Below, in pieces: positions 46,101 through 58,060 of a DNA stretch of 64,000 nt. This DNA comes from Montifringilla adamsi (Eukaryota > Chordata > Aves > Passeriformes > Passeridae): assembly GCA_017590115.1 (NCBI GenBank), contig JAGGNK010008226.1, forward strand, positions 3,827,617 through 3,891,616. The letters run 5' to 3'. The position numbers were made by a program, and so were the translations under genes. The notes beneath the pieces were generated by a model. It was not told the origin of the DNA. It did not search any database and saw only the letters and a program-made list of their open reading frames with translations. The stretch's first letter is position 1. Each line of letters starts with the position of its first letter.

Positions 46101-47454
46101 AACTCTAAACCTCATTCCAAATCTCAAAATCATCCATAATCCTAATCCATCAATCTCAAAAGAAATACAAGCCTGCAGATTCAGAAAGAACAAACCCAGA
46201 ATTTTTCCAGCAGCTCTTCTGGAGTGAACACAAGGAGCAGCTCTTAATTTCCTGCAGGCTTGAAACTGAGCACAACCTAACTGAGGGAAAGGATGGGAAA
46301 TTGAAGTGGAAAAAGCACTGGGGGAAGGTGTGGTTTCAAATACCTTGCTCTCAGTGACACCTGCTTTTGAGATTAGTGAGCAGGTCAGCGTTGGTGTGAT
46401 GGGCCTGGCTTTTCTACAGGACAGAATGAATCAGCCAGCTGCAAAAACAGGCCCTGTATCAGTGCTCACCCAGAGTTTGCAAATTTCACCCACTCACTCA
46501 AATTTTTGGTTTTTATCAAATGAGGAATGTAGAACTATCTTTATTATTTGTGAGTGTGTATTGTACCTTCCTCTGATAAATCTGATAAAAGTTATTTCTT
46601 TACCATAAGTGATGCTTTCTTGGTTTAATTAAAATTAAACATGCATTCTCAGATTTTTACAGAGAGGCTTCAAGCATTTATCTTTACAATTTATTCACAT
46701 TTTATACCATCCAATCTACACCACCAAGAGAATGAAATTCTCTCACTGTCACATGGTGATATTTTTACTTTTTGTCCCTCAGTTTTCCATTGGGAGCACT
46801 GCATGAGCCTCCAGTAGTTGCTGGTGAAGCCTGATCCATCAGAGTAATCCCCTCCTGCTGCTTCTTTTCCTGTAACTCTCCTCTCAGGGGCAGGAGATTT
46901 AAGGAGCTTTTTGTGCTTACAGTTTCCCCTGTCCTCCCTGGTGGATTTTCTGTCTCAAGGACTGAACAGCCAAAGCTTCCTTTGCTTCCAGAAGTTGGAA
47001 CAGAGCCCGAGTATATTTATGTAAATGACAGAGCCAGAAAAGACTCAATTTTTGTGTTAGCTCAAATGGACATTTCCAGTGTGAGTCAAGCAGGTCATCT
47101 GCAGAAGGCAGATCTTGGCTAAACAAAACCCCAAGAGTCTGTCCAATTCAAAATCTAAACTCCTGAAGTTCCTTGGGCTTGATCTGAGACACTTGTTCCT
47201 AATTAACATGTTTTGTTACATGATGCTCTGCTAAAGGCAAAATCCACTCAGTGGAAGAACCTAACAGTGCCAGCGAGTGTTAATTAAGCATTCATCACAG
47301 AGATTTTGAGATGGTCTAATTAGGTCTAATACTTAATTCAGATTAGGTATTAGACGAACATTTTTCACTCTCTGGGTTCCCAGGCATTGGGGATTGTTTG
47401 CCCACGGAGACGGTGAGTCCCCAGGCCGGGAGGTGCCCAGGGGAAGCTGGGTGT

Positions 47455-47543
47455 TGTGCTTTGGGTTTGGGGCGGACAACGGGCCTGGAGGACCTTGAAG
47501 GTCTCTCCCAGCCTCGACAACTCAGCGGTTCTGTGACTCTCCG
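47455..47543 (+). mobile_element. CR1-like 3' end remnant
   Basis: GGGCCTGGAGGACCTTGAAGG, TCTCTCCCAGCCTCGACAAC and GGTTCTGTGACTCT follow the order of a CR1 3' end (target-site GGACC...AAGGTC, CCTTCCAACC, ATTCTATGA repeats) but are strongly diverged. It lies immediately beside the CRE-containing GC-rich patch. Confidence 0.55.
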
Positions 47544-47594
47544 AAGGCGCACCAAGAAAATGTTCCATTAGAGCCACACCAGCATTAACCCAGC

Positions 47595-47616
47595 AGGTGA
47601 CAAAGAGGTGACAAAG
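47595..47616 (+). repeat. 11-bp tandem duplication
   Basis: AGGTGACAAAG occurs twice head to tail with no spacer, next to the GC-rich patch. Confidence 0.85.
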
Positions 47617-47619
47617 TCA

Positions 47620-47840
47620 CCTTGCCCAGGCCGTGCCGGGGACAGGCCCAGCCCGCTCTCCCAGCCCGCCATCGCAGCGCCTCCGCTATGACGTCAGAGC
47701 GCCGTGACGTAGCGCGGGCGGCGGCCGGCAGGGGGCAGCAGCGCCCCGCGGATGGCCCGAACCCAGCGGGTTTACAGGGAAAGCGGGAGTGACGTCACAG
47801 CCGCACCGGCACCCGGGCACGGACTGGCACTGAGCGGGTA
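47620..47840. promoter_or_regulatory. Orphan CpG-rich promoter candidate with three CREs
   Basis: A short G+C- and CpG-rich block in AT-rich intergenic DNA. It contains TGACGTCA at 47,689-47,696, TGACGTAG at 47,705-47,712 and TGACGTCA at 47,790-47,797, so two perfect cAMP-response elements and one near match within 109 bp. It lies about 10 kb upstream of INPP5F and 9 kb downstream of BAG3. It looks like a promoter or enhancer for CREB/ATF factors, but the transcript it would drive is not known. Confidence 0.5.
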
Positions 47841-49679
47841 ATGTTTGTATCGGTCTTATGGCACATAAACATCATTTTGGCTCAGCACATACCAACATTT
47901 TTGGGTCAGGTGTTGCTCTTAGAGGTGCCTGAACCCTCCAAAATCTCAAATATACAAAATAAGAGCAGGAATTAAGTAGTCCCAGTGCTTTGTATCAGTT
48001 ATTTTTCCTTATACAGACTTGGAAGATGTATTGTGAGGAGCAGCAAGATATAAAATTTCAGCCCTGCTTTTAAATAAAGTGCTGCCTCAAATGAAAGGTA
48101 AGGTTAACAATCTCCAGAGGTCCCTGCTGACCAGCGTTGGGATAGCTACACTTTGGTTTCTGAAAAACACATTTTGAAAGGGCAAGATATTAAAATCACA
48201 ATCAATCTATTCAGTGCATTTTCTTTTGTTGAGGATGCTCTTGGTACAAGCCAGGCTGGGTCAGAATTCATGTAAGTCACTTTTTCCCTGAGAGGAACTG
48301 ATTGCTTATCACTTCAGAGTGACTTATGTCACCAAGAAAATCTGCCGAGGAGCCACAAACCTCTGACTCTAAGGATGGCTCCAATCTTTGATTTGATAGC
48401 TGAGAGAGCCTTCCCTTGAACAAACTGGGCTGTAAGAAGAGGACATGTAAAGCATAGAGCAAAAATTGGTCTTTGCGTGATGGATTAGTGTCCACATAAA
48501 TTAATCCTATTATCACAATTGTTGGGGATTATTTTTCACCTGATTTCCATCTCAGGGAACTTTGCATGCTCCTGTGTACTTCTGTAGTCTTTTAATTACC
48601 TGATTCCAAAGTGCTTTCCAGTCATGGAATGCTCCATGGTCATAGGTCATGTGTCCATTATTCCAGTTTACAAGTAGCACAGGGAATTATTTGAGTGTCA
48701 GTTCTATAACCCAGTGGGGTTGATTCCCAGTGCTCCCCAAATCCTTTTCCCATAGGCATTATAAAACTGTGGCAGGACATACATTTTTCATTTTGTCATT
48801 CTTAAACTGAATCAAATATATTAAACAAAACTGATATTTAAAATTGCATACTCTGACTGAGAATCAATCCTATGACCACGGTTGGTTTTGTTAGTATTAA
48901 ATTGTGTTTGCTTTTGGATGCTGTGTTTGATTAAGAGTAGGACAGGAGCTCCTATTTTTAGGATGGTTAGCAAATTTAACTGGAGTTTGTATTTTCACTG
49001 TAATTAACATTGCAGCTCGAGGCAAATCAAATCAGCCAAACAGAACAATTGCTTGTGTGCTGCACCAGCTGGTCTCAGAAACCTCATTTCAAACTGGTTT
49101 AGTTGAGCAGGAAAGTTATTTGGGGACTTGCTCATGTTTGCTTTCTCACTTTTTTGGGGTGGTTTTCTTGGCATATTCAGGGCTGCTTTTTCTGTAAAGA
49201 GGTAAATGTGTCTGAGGGGGGAGAAATGGAATGTCAGCCTTTTTTCTCTTTTTTCCCCCTTTTTCCTTCTACAGGTTACAACAGCTGCCTAGGAAAAAAT
49301 AAAAAAGCCACTGAAAGAAACAAAACTCTTACGAAGGAGGCTTTCTTTTCTTAATTAAAACAATAAATAAATAAACAGAGAAGCTGTGGCCCAAACCTTC
49401 TGGTGAAGTATCTACAGCCTTAGGGAAATGCTGGAATCCACTGAAATGTGACAATTCTATCATTTCTCAGGTGGCTCTGGATGGCCAAGTTCAATTTGCA
49501 CAATATTTCTAACGAGGCAGTGTCCTCACAAGGGCTGCACACAGGACATGACATGAAGCCCATTGTTCAGAAGGCTCAGAACCCAGCAGGAAGAGGCACA
49601 GAAAGCAAAGAGGGTTGAGTAGGATGGATGTTGCAATTTCTTGCAGCTGGCAAGTATTTGCAGTTCTGTGGGATTGCTA

Positions 49680-49740
49680 CAGAAACTTCTAGTGCTGCTT
49701 GACAGATTGGCAGAAACTTCTACTGCTGCTTGACAGATCC
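49680..49740 (+). repeat. 31-bp tandem duplication
   Basis: CAGAAACTTCTAGTGCTGCT (continuing TGACAGATTGG) at 49,680-49,710 is followed directly by the same unit at 49,711-49,740 with one internal mismatch (AGTG to ACTG) and a changed end. The high identity suggests a recent duplication. Confidence 0.88.
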
Positions 49741-50059
49741 ACGCCCGAGACAAGAAAGACAGGGAATGGGTGAAAAGAAGGTTAAAGAAATGTGGAAAAG
49801 GGCAAAGAGGCTGAGATTCATAAAAGTTAAGGGTGCAGCAAATCCTTGTTGGTTGTGAATAGGAAGAGATCACATTACCTTGGTCCTGTCTTGCCTAACC
49901 TGTTTTTAAACAACACCAGCAGTGGATAGTGCCCAGATAATGTCACTGAGCTGTCTATTCCCAGGCCTGTTTAGCCAAATGCTTTGTTTCTAACTCATTC
50001 TTTGTTAGTCTAACTCATTCTTCCTGTGGTTATGCTCAGTACTTGTACTTTCTGGAATA

Positions 50060-50415
50060 AGACTTGGGATTGTTTAGCCTCAAAATGGAACCTTTTCAAT
50101 GTGTGTAAATGTCTGAAGGGAGGAAGAAAAGAAGATGGGGCTAGACTCTTCTCATGGATATCCTGTGAAGGGACAAGAGGAAATGGCTGCAAACTGAAAT
50201 ACAGGAAATTTCACTTAGAGTTAAGAATTTTTGTTTTTCTGTGAATGTGGTCAAACAGTGGCACAGATTGCCCAGAGTGGGGGTGGAGTCAGTGTCTTTG
50301 GAGATACCCAAACTCCTGTGGACATGAACCTGGACAACCTTCTCCAGCTGATCCTGCTGTGAGCAGAGGGCTTGAACCACAGGTACTTTTCAGCCTCCAC
50401 CATTCTATGCTTCAG
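50060..50415 (+). mobile_element. CR1 LINE 3' UTR remnant
   Basis: The order of blocks matches an avian CR1 tail: a CTGAAGGGAGG...AGACTCTTCTC region, GGGACAAGAGGAAATGGCTG, AAATTTCACTTAGAGTTAAG, GTGGCACAGATTGCCCAGAG, GTGGAGTCAGTGTCTTTGGA, CTGGACAACCTTCTCCAGCT and finally CCATTCTATG. It is 5'-truncated, diverged and non-coding. Confidence 0.8.
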
Positions 50416-53400
50416 CAACACTGGGCAAAGAAACCAGTTATTCTTGTCCTCTTTCCAGCAATTCTTGTGTGTTTCAAGGCTGTTTTCCTGTTTCCAATGA
50501 GAGACTAGTCCAAAAAATCCCTCTTCTTGAAATAATAAATCACAGTTTGAAAGTTCAGATTACCCTTGATTTCCTTTGGCCTGTTTTCTATAGATAATTC
50601 TTAAAATGGTTGTATCAAAGTGAATATAGAATTCCCACTGAGGTCTGACTCAGAACAGAGTAAAAGGATTACTGCATAGGTCTTATACATAATGCTCCTG
50701 TGTGTTCATTGTAGTATAAATGGATTTCTTTTTCACTTTTTTGTTACTGGTTCCTCCATCAATTTATGATCTAGGATTATCCCAGAACTCCTGATTAACC
50801 AAATGTTCCTGAGCTTGTATTTATACAGATGATTATTACTCTTGAAAATTTTTCCTCTTGCCAGGCATTTCATTCATTTCAGGTAACAATGACCTCACAA
50901 TGGAATTCTGATACGCAGCAGGCTTTCTGACCCTTCTAGCCTGGTGAGTTTCCTAAGCACACTTGTTTTTCCATTATTTGGGCCATTGGCAGATCTCCAG
51001 GATAGAACCAAACTAGTGTGTGAACTGTTAGTAACCACTCTCCAGGAGAAAACGCCCAAATGTTAGGACTGTGGAGGTGCCAGAAGTGGACCATATTTCC
51101 TTAGGTAGTTACAGGGAAGTCACAAGGAACAGGATCAAAAGTCATATAAAGTGCAGGCACAACTATTGCCCAGGACTGCTAAACTGTCGTAAGAATAAAG
51201 GATGTTGATTCAATCTCATGTTTATTATCTTAACTGTTCACATTTCATTGTCTTGCAGGTTCTTGAAAGTACATACTTTGGGTTTTTTTAATTGTTCTTT
51301 CTTTTCATTTAAGAAAAGATCTAAAATTCTGTGACTTCCTACTTTCCCTTTGTTAGGATCAGGATGGTGGCACAGATTCCTCAATATATAGGAAGTTATA
51401 ATTGCCCAGTGGTTTCACAGACATTGGGAAACAACAGGAAATTAGAAACCTGCATACTTTTCCTACTTTCTGGGGCCTCATGCCCTGTCAGTTTTCAAAG
51501 GTCAGGAATTACTTCTCCAAGCTGATCATGTCTTCAGCTGGCCCTACCGGACTGGTGACCTAGTGTACCTCCTGCAACAACAACACATGCTTGTCATTTT
51601 CCCTTCAGTAATCACTCAGGGACAGTTCTATTTCCTCCTACATCTTACATGGTGTAATGGTGTATAAGGCTTAATAAATAAAAGGGTGCCTTGCAATTCT
51701 TCGTGTGTCTCTTCTCCCAAAGAGGCAATTGACCATTTATATGCAGTTTCTAGGATATTTTAAAATTTTGTTTAGGAATGCCTTTGACCTTATCTCAGAA
51801 ACATCAGGTGAAGCTGAATCATTTGTGTAGCTCCATAGCTGCCAAAGTGTTACAGCCCTCTGATTTATCATACATAGCTGTGGAGCCAGGGTAAAAACCT
51901 ATTACAGAAATGCAGTATATAAATTGTTCAGATACATAGATATTATAATATAATTAAAATATCAAAGTGAAAATCACATTGCCAAGTGTTTCACATGGCT
52001 CTTATTCCACCTTTCTCCACACCAATCTTGCTTCTCACTGGCAGTCTCCCTCCAGAAATACAGAACCTTACTGACTCCAACAAAAATACAGAACTTCCCT
52101 GATTTGTTTGAGGTATGACCATACATAAATTCTATTTTATTATTATTACCATAAAAAATAGACCGTGCTTTCATTTATTGGCATATAAATACAAATATAA
52201 ACTGTTGCCATGGCAATTTAAAGCATTTTACACAAATCAGTGTAGTCAGACTATAAGACTTTTGCATAGTAGGGAACAAATGTTACCTTTAGTCATAAAT
52301 GTAAAAGTGTGGTGCAAAGAACCTGCTATGTGTTCAAGGACAAGGACTCACACTTTCTGATTTTCAGTCCTCTTTTTCAGTCTCACGTCTATCTTCTTTC
52401 CCTAGGTTTGACAATGACCTACATAGCATTGCACAAGAAAAGCAAAGCCAGCAATAAACACTTTTAGCCTGTATATAGCAATGATCATCTCTCCCAGTCA
52501 CTCAAGTATAGAGCATATAATCTCACAGGAAAATAAAGTTCTTTTAATCTTCTGGTTTCGTCCTTTGAGAGTCATAAGAATTCTAATTACCGGCACAGTA
52601 CTTAACTGAGCATCAAGAGCTTGAGGATTGCCAGATCTATACAGGACTTTTTTATCCACATGGCACAGATGAAGGAAAAGCTGATAAGTGTTTTTTGACC
52701 TAAATTGTTGCCTGGCAGCTAGAGATTCTACTCTTGGGAGGAGAGAGTTGAGTGTCGCTTACTGAACTTCACACATCCCTACTCCTCTTAAACACAGGAG
52801 TATCTGCAGTGTAAGCACAGCATTATGCAGATAGAGGCTGAGGTTCTGTAAATGTGAGTTCTCTTGGAGACCCATGGTATGCGTGTCAGTGAGGTTTTTT
52901 ATGGCTCCAAATTTCTGCCAGAGTAATTTCACTTACAGTGTTGAAAACAATCACCTCATCTGTGTTGGTGAATCTGTCTGAGATACAGCAAGGCTTCCAG
53001 AAGACCACTCTTACTGTTCCACCTCATGACATTTGGGAAAGGTGATGGTCCCTGAAAAAGCTCCTTTGGATCACACTCTCTGAGGCTCATCCCAGGGCTC
53101 TGCTGTTCCATATGTGAGCACATGAATTGGGTTCCTTAAGAGTTACAACAGAAAACAGATGTTCAGAACTGCCTCTGACAGGCTCCAGCTGCTGAGGGTC
53201 TGTAGGACAAAACTAGATCTAATCTTAAATAAAGAGTGTGCATAGTTCAGAAGCTGGATCCTCAGCAGCAGCTGTTTAGTTCTCCAAACCCGTTCCAATT
53301 CTATGGCACTGCCTCCTAACATAGGCATGGTTGGCATTAACATATCCATACCATGGACACGATCTGATTCAGCTCAGTGTGACACTGGCACTGTCTCAGT

Positions 53401-54443
53401 GACACTAAGGTAAATCCTAACCCCACAAAATCAGGCTCCTTCTGCTCTGTAAGGCCAGGTAAGTTTGTTCTAACCTCACTTACTGTGACATCTAGTTTCA
53501 TAAATAGTGTTTAATATGTTATTGTGCATCTGCAAATCCAGTTGACAATATGCTGCACAAATGCTTGTGGCTATCCAGTGCAGGCATGGGACAGGAATAG
53601 AAACACACAGCTGGGAAGGAGGAAAGGATTATTTAAGCTGGCTTTAGCAGCATTCAGTATTGTTGCTGAATGTCACAGCGTGTCAGACCTTACTCTGCAA
53701 AGGTCCTTCTGGAACAACTTCTGGGGTGAGGAAAGGAGAGTTTGACCCCAAGCTAATTTGTGGCATAGGCCTTTGCTGCAGCTGTACATATGCTATTTTG
53801 AAAACATATTATAATATAGAGAATGAACTGATATAATATAAATATTTATGTTAAAACTTTATTAATTGGAGTATAAAGTAATTTTCCATCACAACTCAGT
53901 AATGCTTAAATCCTGGAATGCTGCAACCACTGCCTTCCAAGCTGATGAAAAATGCCTCATCATCTTATCCCTTAAACACCTCATTCTGTTACTGACCTTG
54001 CCTTTTGTAATGGCTCTAAATGCCTGGAATCTGACAGCGCTGGCTCTGCACACACCTCGCACAGTGGGATCCTTATCAGAACTGGAGCTCCTGGGCATGA
54101 CACGAATGTAAACAATGCACAATAATTCATAAATATTGTATAAATAATGAGTGCCAGGAGAACAGGGAGCAAGAGGAATGTGATTCAACCCCCACCACCA
54201 CTTTTCCTGCATTTATTTCCACCACATATGACTGACAGATTTTTGCACTGAATAGCTAATACATTTCCTTTTCCTAGGGCAGCCAAACCCAGGGAAAAGT
54301 GACAAAAAGACATGTATAACACTTCAGCACTTGGCAACTTCTGCTGTTCTTTGGGTGTCATTTGATTCTTGGCCTCCACAATATTCATAGTCATGCAAAA
54401 ATAAAAGTAATACAAAAATATAAAGTTATTTATGCAAAAATTG

Positions 54444-54500
54444 AATATATATATATTTAATTGAATATATGTATATATTATATATATACACATATATATA
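54444..54500. repeat. AT/TATA-rich microsatellite
   Basis: Interrupted (AT)n tract including ATATATATAT runs and TACACATATATATA, with TTGAATATAT occurring twice 20 bp apart at its left end. Confidence 0.85.
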
Positions 54501-57466
54501 GTTACTTTTGCTGTTTTACTGTCTAATCTCTGGGTACATCTTGTGGAAGAAGCTAGATTCAGTAGACATCAGTAACATTACAAAGATGAGGATGTTTTTT
54601 GTTTCTATAATATTCAAATAGAAAAAAAAAACCCTAGGGAAATTAAAGCAACTTCCAAGAAAGCTAATTGCAAAATTAATTCAAATTGGCTAAATGATAT
54701 CAGAACAAAAAACCTTTTAATTTTTTTTTCTAAAAGACAAATTCCAGTGATCCTAAAATTTTACTTTTTACCCTTTCTAAAGGCAGAATTTTTCTTTTTG
54801 TAATGTGAGCTATTTTGCTCTTTAGAAAAACCCCAGCCAAAATTAAAAGTAAAGAAAGGGAGATAAGTTATTCCAAAGGGTAATAAAACGATTAACTTCT
54901 TCAGACTGAGGAAAAGAGTGTGGAATCTGTTTTGAATGAGATGCAAATTTCATTACAGTGGCTATGAAGAACAGCCTGCTGTTTACTTTGGAAAAATTAT
55001 GAATTAAATGTGGCTTTGGTATAGTATAAACTATATTTTAACTGAGGAAGGCAGCCCAACAACACAGTAAGGAATCTCTTTATGTGCACCAGTTTGGTAG
55101 TTGGCAAAGTGCAATTTGCAATTCTGGAATAAAACAATTGTAGGCAGTCAAAACATTCTCATTTATTTTTGAAAATGGTCCCATTGATTTGCTCTTAAGA
55201 GCCAGTGCACCAGAGGGAAATCAATGCACTGTCCATAAGCCATAGAGTATATTGCAGATATTAACTACATACACATTGCTTTGAAGGAAGAAGGTTGTTC
55301 TCTTCCCAGTGCTCACTGAAATAGAAATATTCCCATGGCAAGTAAGACATTTTCATGGTGAAGGAGGAAATACCAGAGTTCCTCTTCCTTTAGAGATAAC
55401 TACAGCTGCCACAAAAAGCTTCTTCAGTGAAAAGAAAACTAAAAATAAATTCAGGCAAAAATTCTTATGCAGAACTGCTTTCCCTGGGTTTTGAGAGTTT
55501 TCATTTTCTTGCCAAAAAGCTAATGTTCATGCCAGTAGTTTTGTATTTTTCTGTTATAAAACACAACACAAAACTATTTTTCAGTAGTTCATTTACAGGC
55601 ACTTCAGAAAATGTTCTAGTCCCAAACAAATTTCTTTTATCCACTATATTGCCTGCCAGGAGACCCTTCTGTGTTACTCTTGTTCTGAGGAGGTTCCTTC
55701 GCAAAGCAGACTCTTCAGTCTCGCTTTAATGCATAGCAGACCCTCTCTAAAAAGCACACAAAAGCTTTCTCAAAAACATATTTCAGAAGAGGAAAGGAAC
55801 CTCACCAAGAGAACCTCCCTAAGCTCCAAAGGAACACAGAAGCACATGGAAGTGGGTAGGGAATGCCAGGGAGGAATATTGAGGTGTTGCCTTGGACACA
55901 AAGGGATGAAAACAGAAAGGACAAAGCACAGGTTGATTAAAAACTAGGAAGGAATACGAAGGGTACCAAGAAAGGCTTCTGTAGTTACTTTGGCATCATC
56001 AAAAAAGATGACCCAAGATTTTTCTAATGTTTCTCTGGAAGCTGCCAAACAAACAAAAAAAAATTGTTTCACGACCTTTTAATCACCAACATTTAGAAAT
56101 AAAGTTCCTCCCACTGTCTACAGTGCCATTTCCAAATCTGGTACCCTTTCCCTCAGGAAGAGTGATGTATTTGTCCAGTCTATCCAGCCAATTTTACTTC
56201 CAAGTGTGGAGTGTTACTAAATCACATCCTTTTCCGTTAACCAACATTTAAACCTGAACTCAAGCTGCTGGCAATCAGGTGTGCATGACTAATTGTCAGC
56301 CTACGCATTTCCTTACCATCAGCTAGTGACAATGAATTGCAAAAATGCAAAATTAATCTTTCAGGTTTTTTCCCTTATGCTAACTAAAGCTGAAAGGCTC
56401 ACAAAAACAGCACCCAGCTGTGAATCTATGGATTCACACTGAATGCAAACAGAAAACTACCCACAGGGGGGAAAAAAAAGCTCAGATCAAAGCATGAAAA
56501 AGGGCAAAACAAAAGTCTGTCCTTGAAATCCCTGCAAGCATTTTAATGGTGACCCCATGCATTGTGCTACAACACTGAACTACTTGGGAAACACAAGCAG
56601 AATAGTGATGATATTGCAAGAGAGAAATATTTAGTGAATGATAGTGCAGGCTAAAGACACGGGAGCAAAAATAATGTTTTGGCCTTCTGAGAAGCTCAGT
56701 TCCTAGTCCCAAAGCAGAAAAGTTCTGAAGTACATGCTTATCTTAAAAGATGTTAATGTTCAATTAAAGCTATTTAAATTATACATCTAAAGTCATGCCT
56801 GCACTTAAATGCTTTTTTAGACTGGCTGCTCAGTACCTCAAATCAAGCTCTTCCCTGGCTCTTGAATGTTCACATTTAATAATGAGATCTCTCATTTCTT
56901 AATGTCCTTTAGTCACTTAGTGTTTTGCAGCATCACTAATATATATCAATGGAGAAAAATAGTATGAGAGAAAGCGATCTCTTCAAAGAGTGGTTTGAAA
57001 GTAGTGTTTTCCTCCTACTGTAGGTGGCTGAGCAATAATTGGTAAATGTTTTAATTTGTGAATTGAAGCAGCCAGCAGCCCTTCACTGAGATGCCAGGTG
57101 CCCACCAGAGCTGCTCCATCACTCCCCTGGCTGCATGCAGGACAGGATGCTTTCTGTCTGTGTCCAGCTCTTCCTCAATTTCACAGAGAGTGAGACTTCA
57201 GCGTCTGCATTCAAACAAAAGCTCTAGAATCTTGTGGACAAGCCCTCAGTAAGTCTGGGAAGGGTCTGTAGCAGTGACAAGTTTGCAGGTACATCTTCCT
57301 GTGTTGCCTGCAGAAGATACAGAGGGAATGATCTGCCCTTTCATCAGGAGGTGCTGCCTTCTGAATAAATATTTAAAATAACGATGAGCCCTGCGCTGTG
57401 GTCCTGAGATTTCCCTTCACCACGAGTTAAACCGTGTATCACCTTCTGAGGGCTGAGGGCAGCGGA

Positions 57467-57750
57467 ACTGAGGGGAGCGGGGATGAGAAGGGAGCGGGGA
57501 TGAGGAGAGAGAGAATGAAGGGAAAGGGGCTGAGGAGAGCAGGGATGAAGCGAGCAGGGATGAGGGGAGTGGGGATGAGGCGAGCGGGCTGAGGGGAGCT
57601 GATTTAAGGGGAGCGGGCTGAGGGGAAAGGACTGAGGGGAGCCGGGACTGAAGGGAGCTGATCTAAAGAAAGCCGGGGCTGAGGGGAGCTGATCTAAAAG
57701 AAGCCGGGGCTGAGAAGGGGCTGAGGGGAAGGGGCTAAGGGCAATGGACC
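57467..57750 (+). repeat. Purine-rich minisatellite upstream of INPP5F
   Basis: About 280 bp of degenerate tandem units of roughly 14-16 bp built on GAGGGGAGCGGGgcT / GGGGATGAGg. Towards the right, longer units of about 32 bp carry GAGCTGATCTAAAgaAAGCC and GGGGCTGAGG (copies starting near 57,654 and 57,687). The strand asymmetry (almost all purines on plus) is marked. It ends about 210 bp upstream of the INPP5F ATG. Confidence 0.85.
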
Positions 57751-57853
57751 GAACGACCCCCGAGGCCCGTCGGGCAGGGTCGGCAGCCCCGCCCCTTGCA
57801 AGCCCCGCCTCTGCTCTGCTCCTTTAAGCGCGCGCGGGGCGGGGCCGGGCGCT

Positions 57854-57861
57854 GTCACGTG
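57854..57861. promoter_or_regulatory. CACGTG E-box (CLEAR/USF-type)
   Basis: GTCACGTG followed by C matches the USF/TFEB class of E-box. It is 103 bp upstream of the INPP5F ATG and 8 bp from the Sp1-type box. INPP5F acts on endosomes, so TFEB/TFE3 control is possible but inferred. Confidence 0.5.
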
Positions 57862-57963
57862 CGGCGGCGGGAGCGGAACCCGAGCTCGCGCCCGCTCCGC
57901 CCGCTCGCGCTCCGGCTCCGGGGCATCCGTCCCTCTGTGCCCGGCGGCTCCCGGCGTGCCAGC

Positions 57964-58060
57964 ATGGAGCTGTTCCAAGCCAAGGACCACTACATCCTGC
58001 AGAGCGGGGAGCGGGCGCTGTGGTGCAGCCGGAGGGACGGCAGCCTGCAGCTGCGAGCCG
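57964..58060 (+). CDS. INPP5F: INPP5F (SAC2) coding exon 1, partial gene
   Basis: 97 nt encoding MELFQAKDHYILQSGERALW and CSRRDGSLQLRA plus one base, ending CGAGCCG|GTGAGA. This is close to the N-terminus of human INPP5F/Sac2 (MELFQAKDHYILQ...GERALWCSRRDG). The protein is a Sac-domain phosphoinositide phosphatase of about 1,130 residues that acts on endosomal membranes, mainly on PI4P. Only its first 32 residues, ahead of the Sac catalytic domain, are in the window. The next expected exon (encoding ...LLLAWNPICLG...) is not found before 64,000. The frame stays open upstream to about 57,796 but without an ATG. The chosen ATG has A at -3 and G at +4. Confidence 0.93.

Larger units (their letters stand above)
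38906..57460. other. BAG3-INPP5F intergenic region
   Basis: About 18.5 kb with no recognised protein gene. Contents I can support are CR1 remnants (about 47,455-47,543 and 50,060-50,415), a GC-rich patch with three CRE octamers at 47,640-47,800, a perfect AT-rich hairpin at 43,094-43,138, a 31-bp tandem duplication at 49,680-49,740 and an AT dinucleotide region at 54,444-54,500. The remaining open frames are short and unsupported. Confidence 0.7.
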
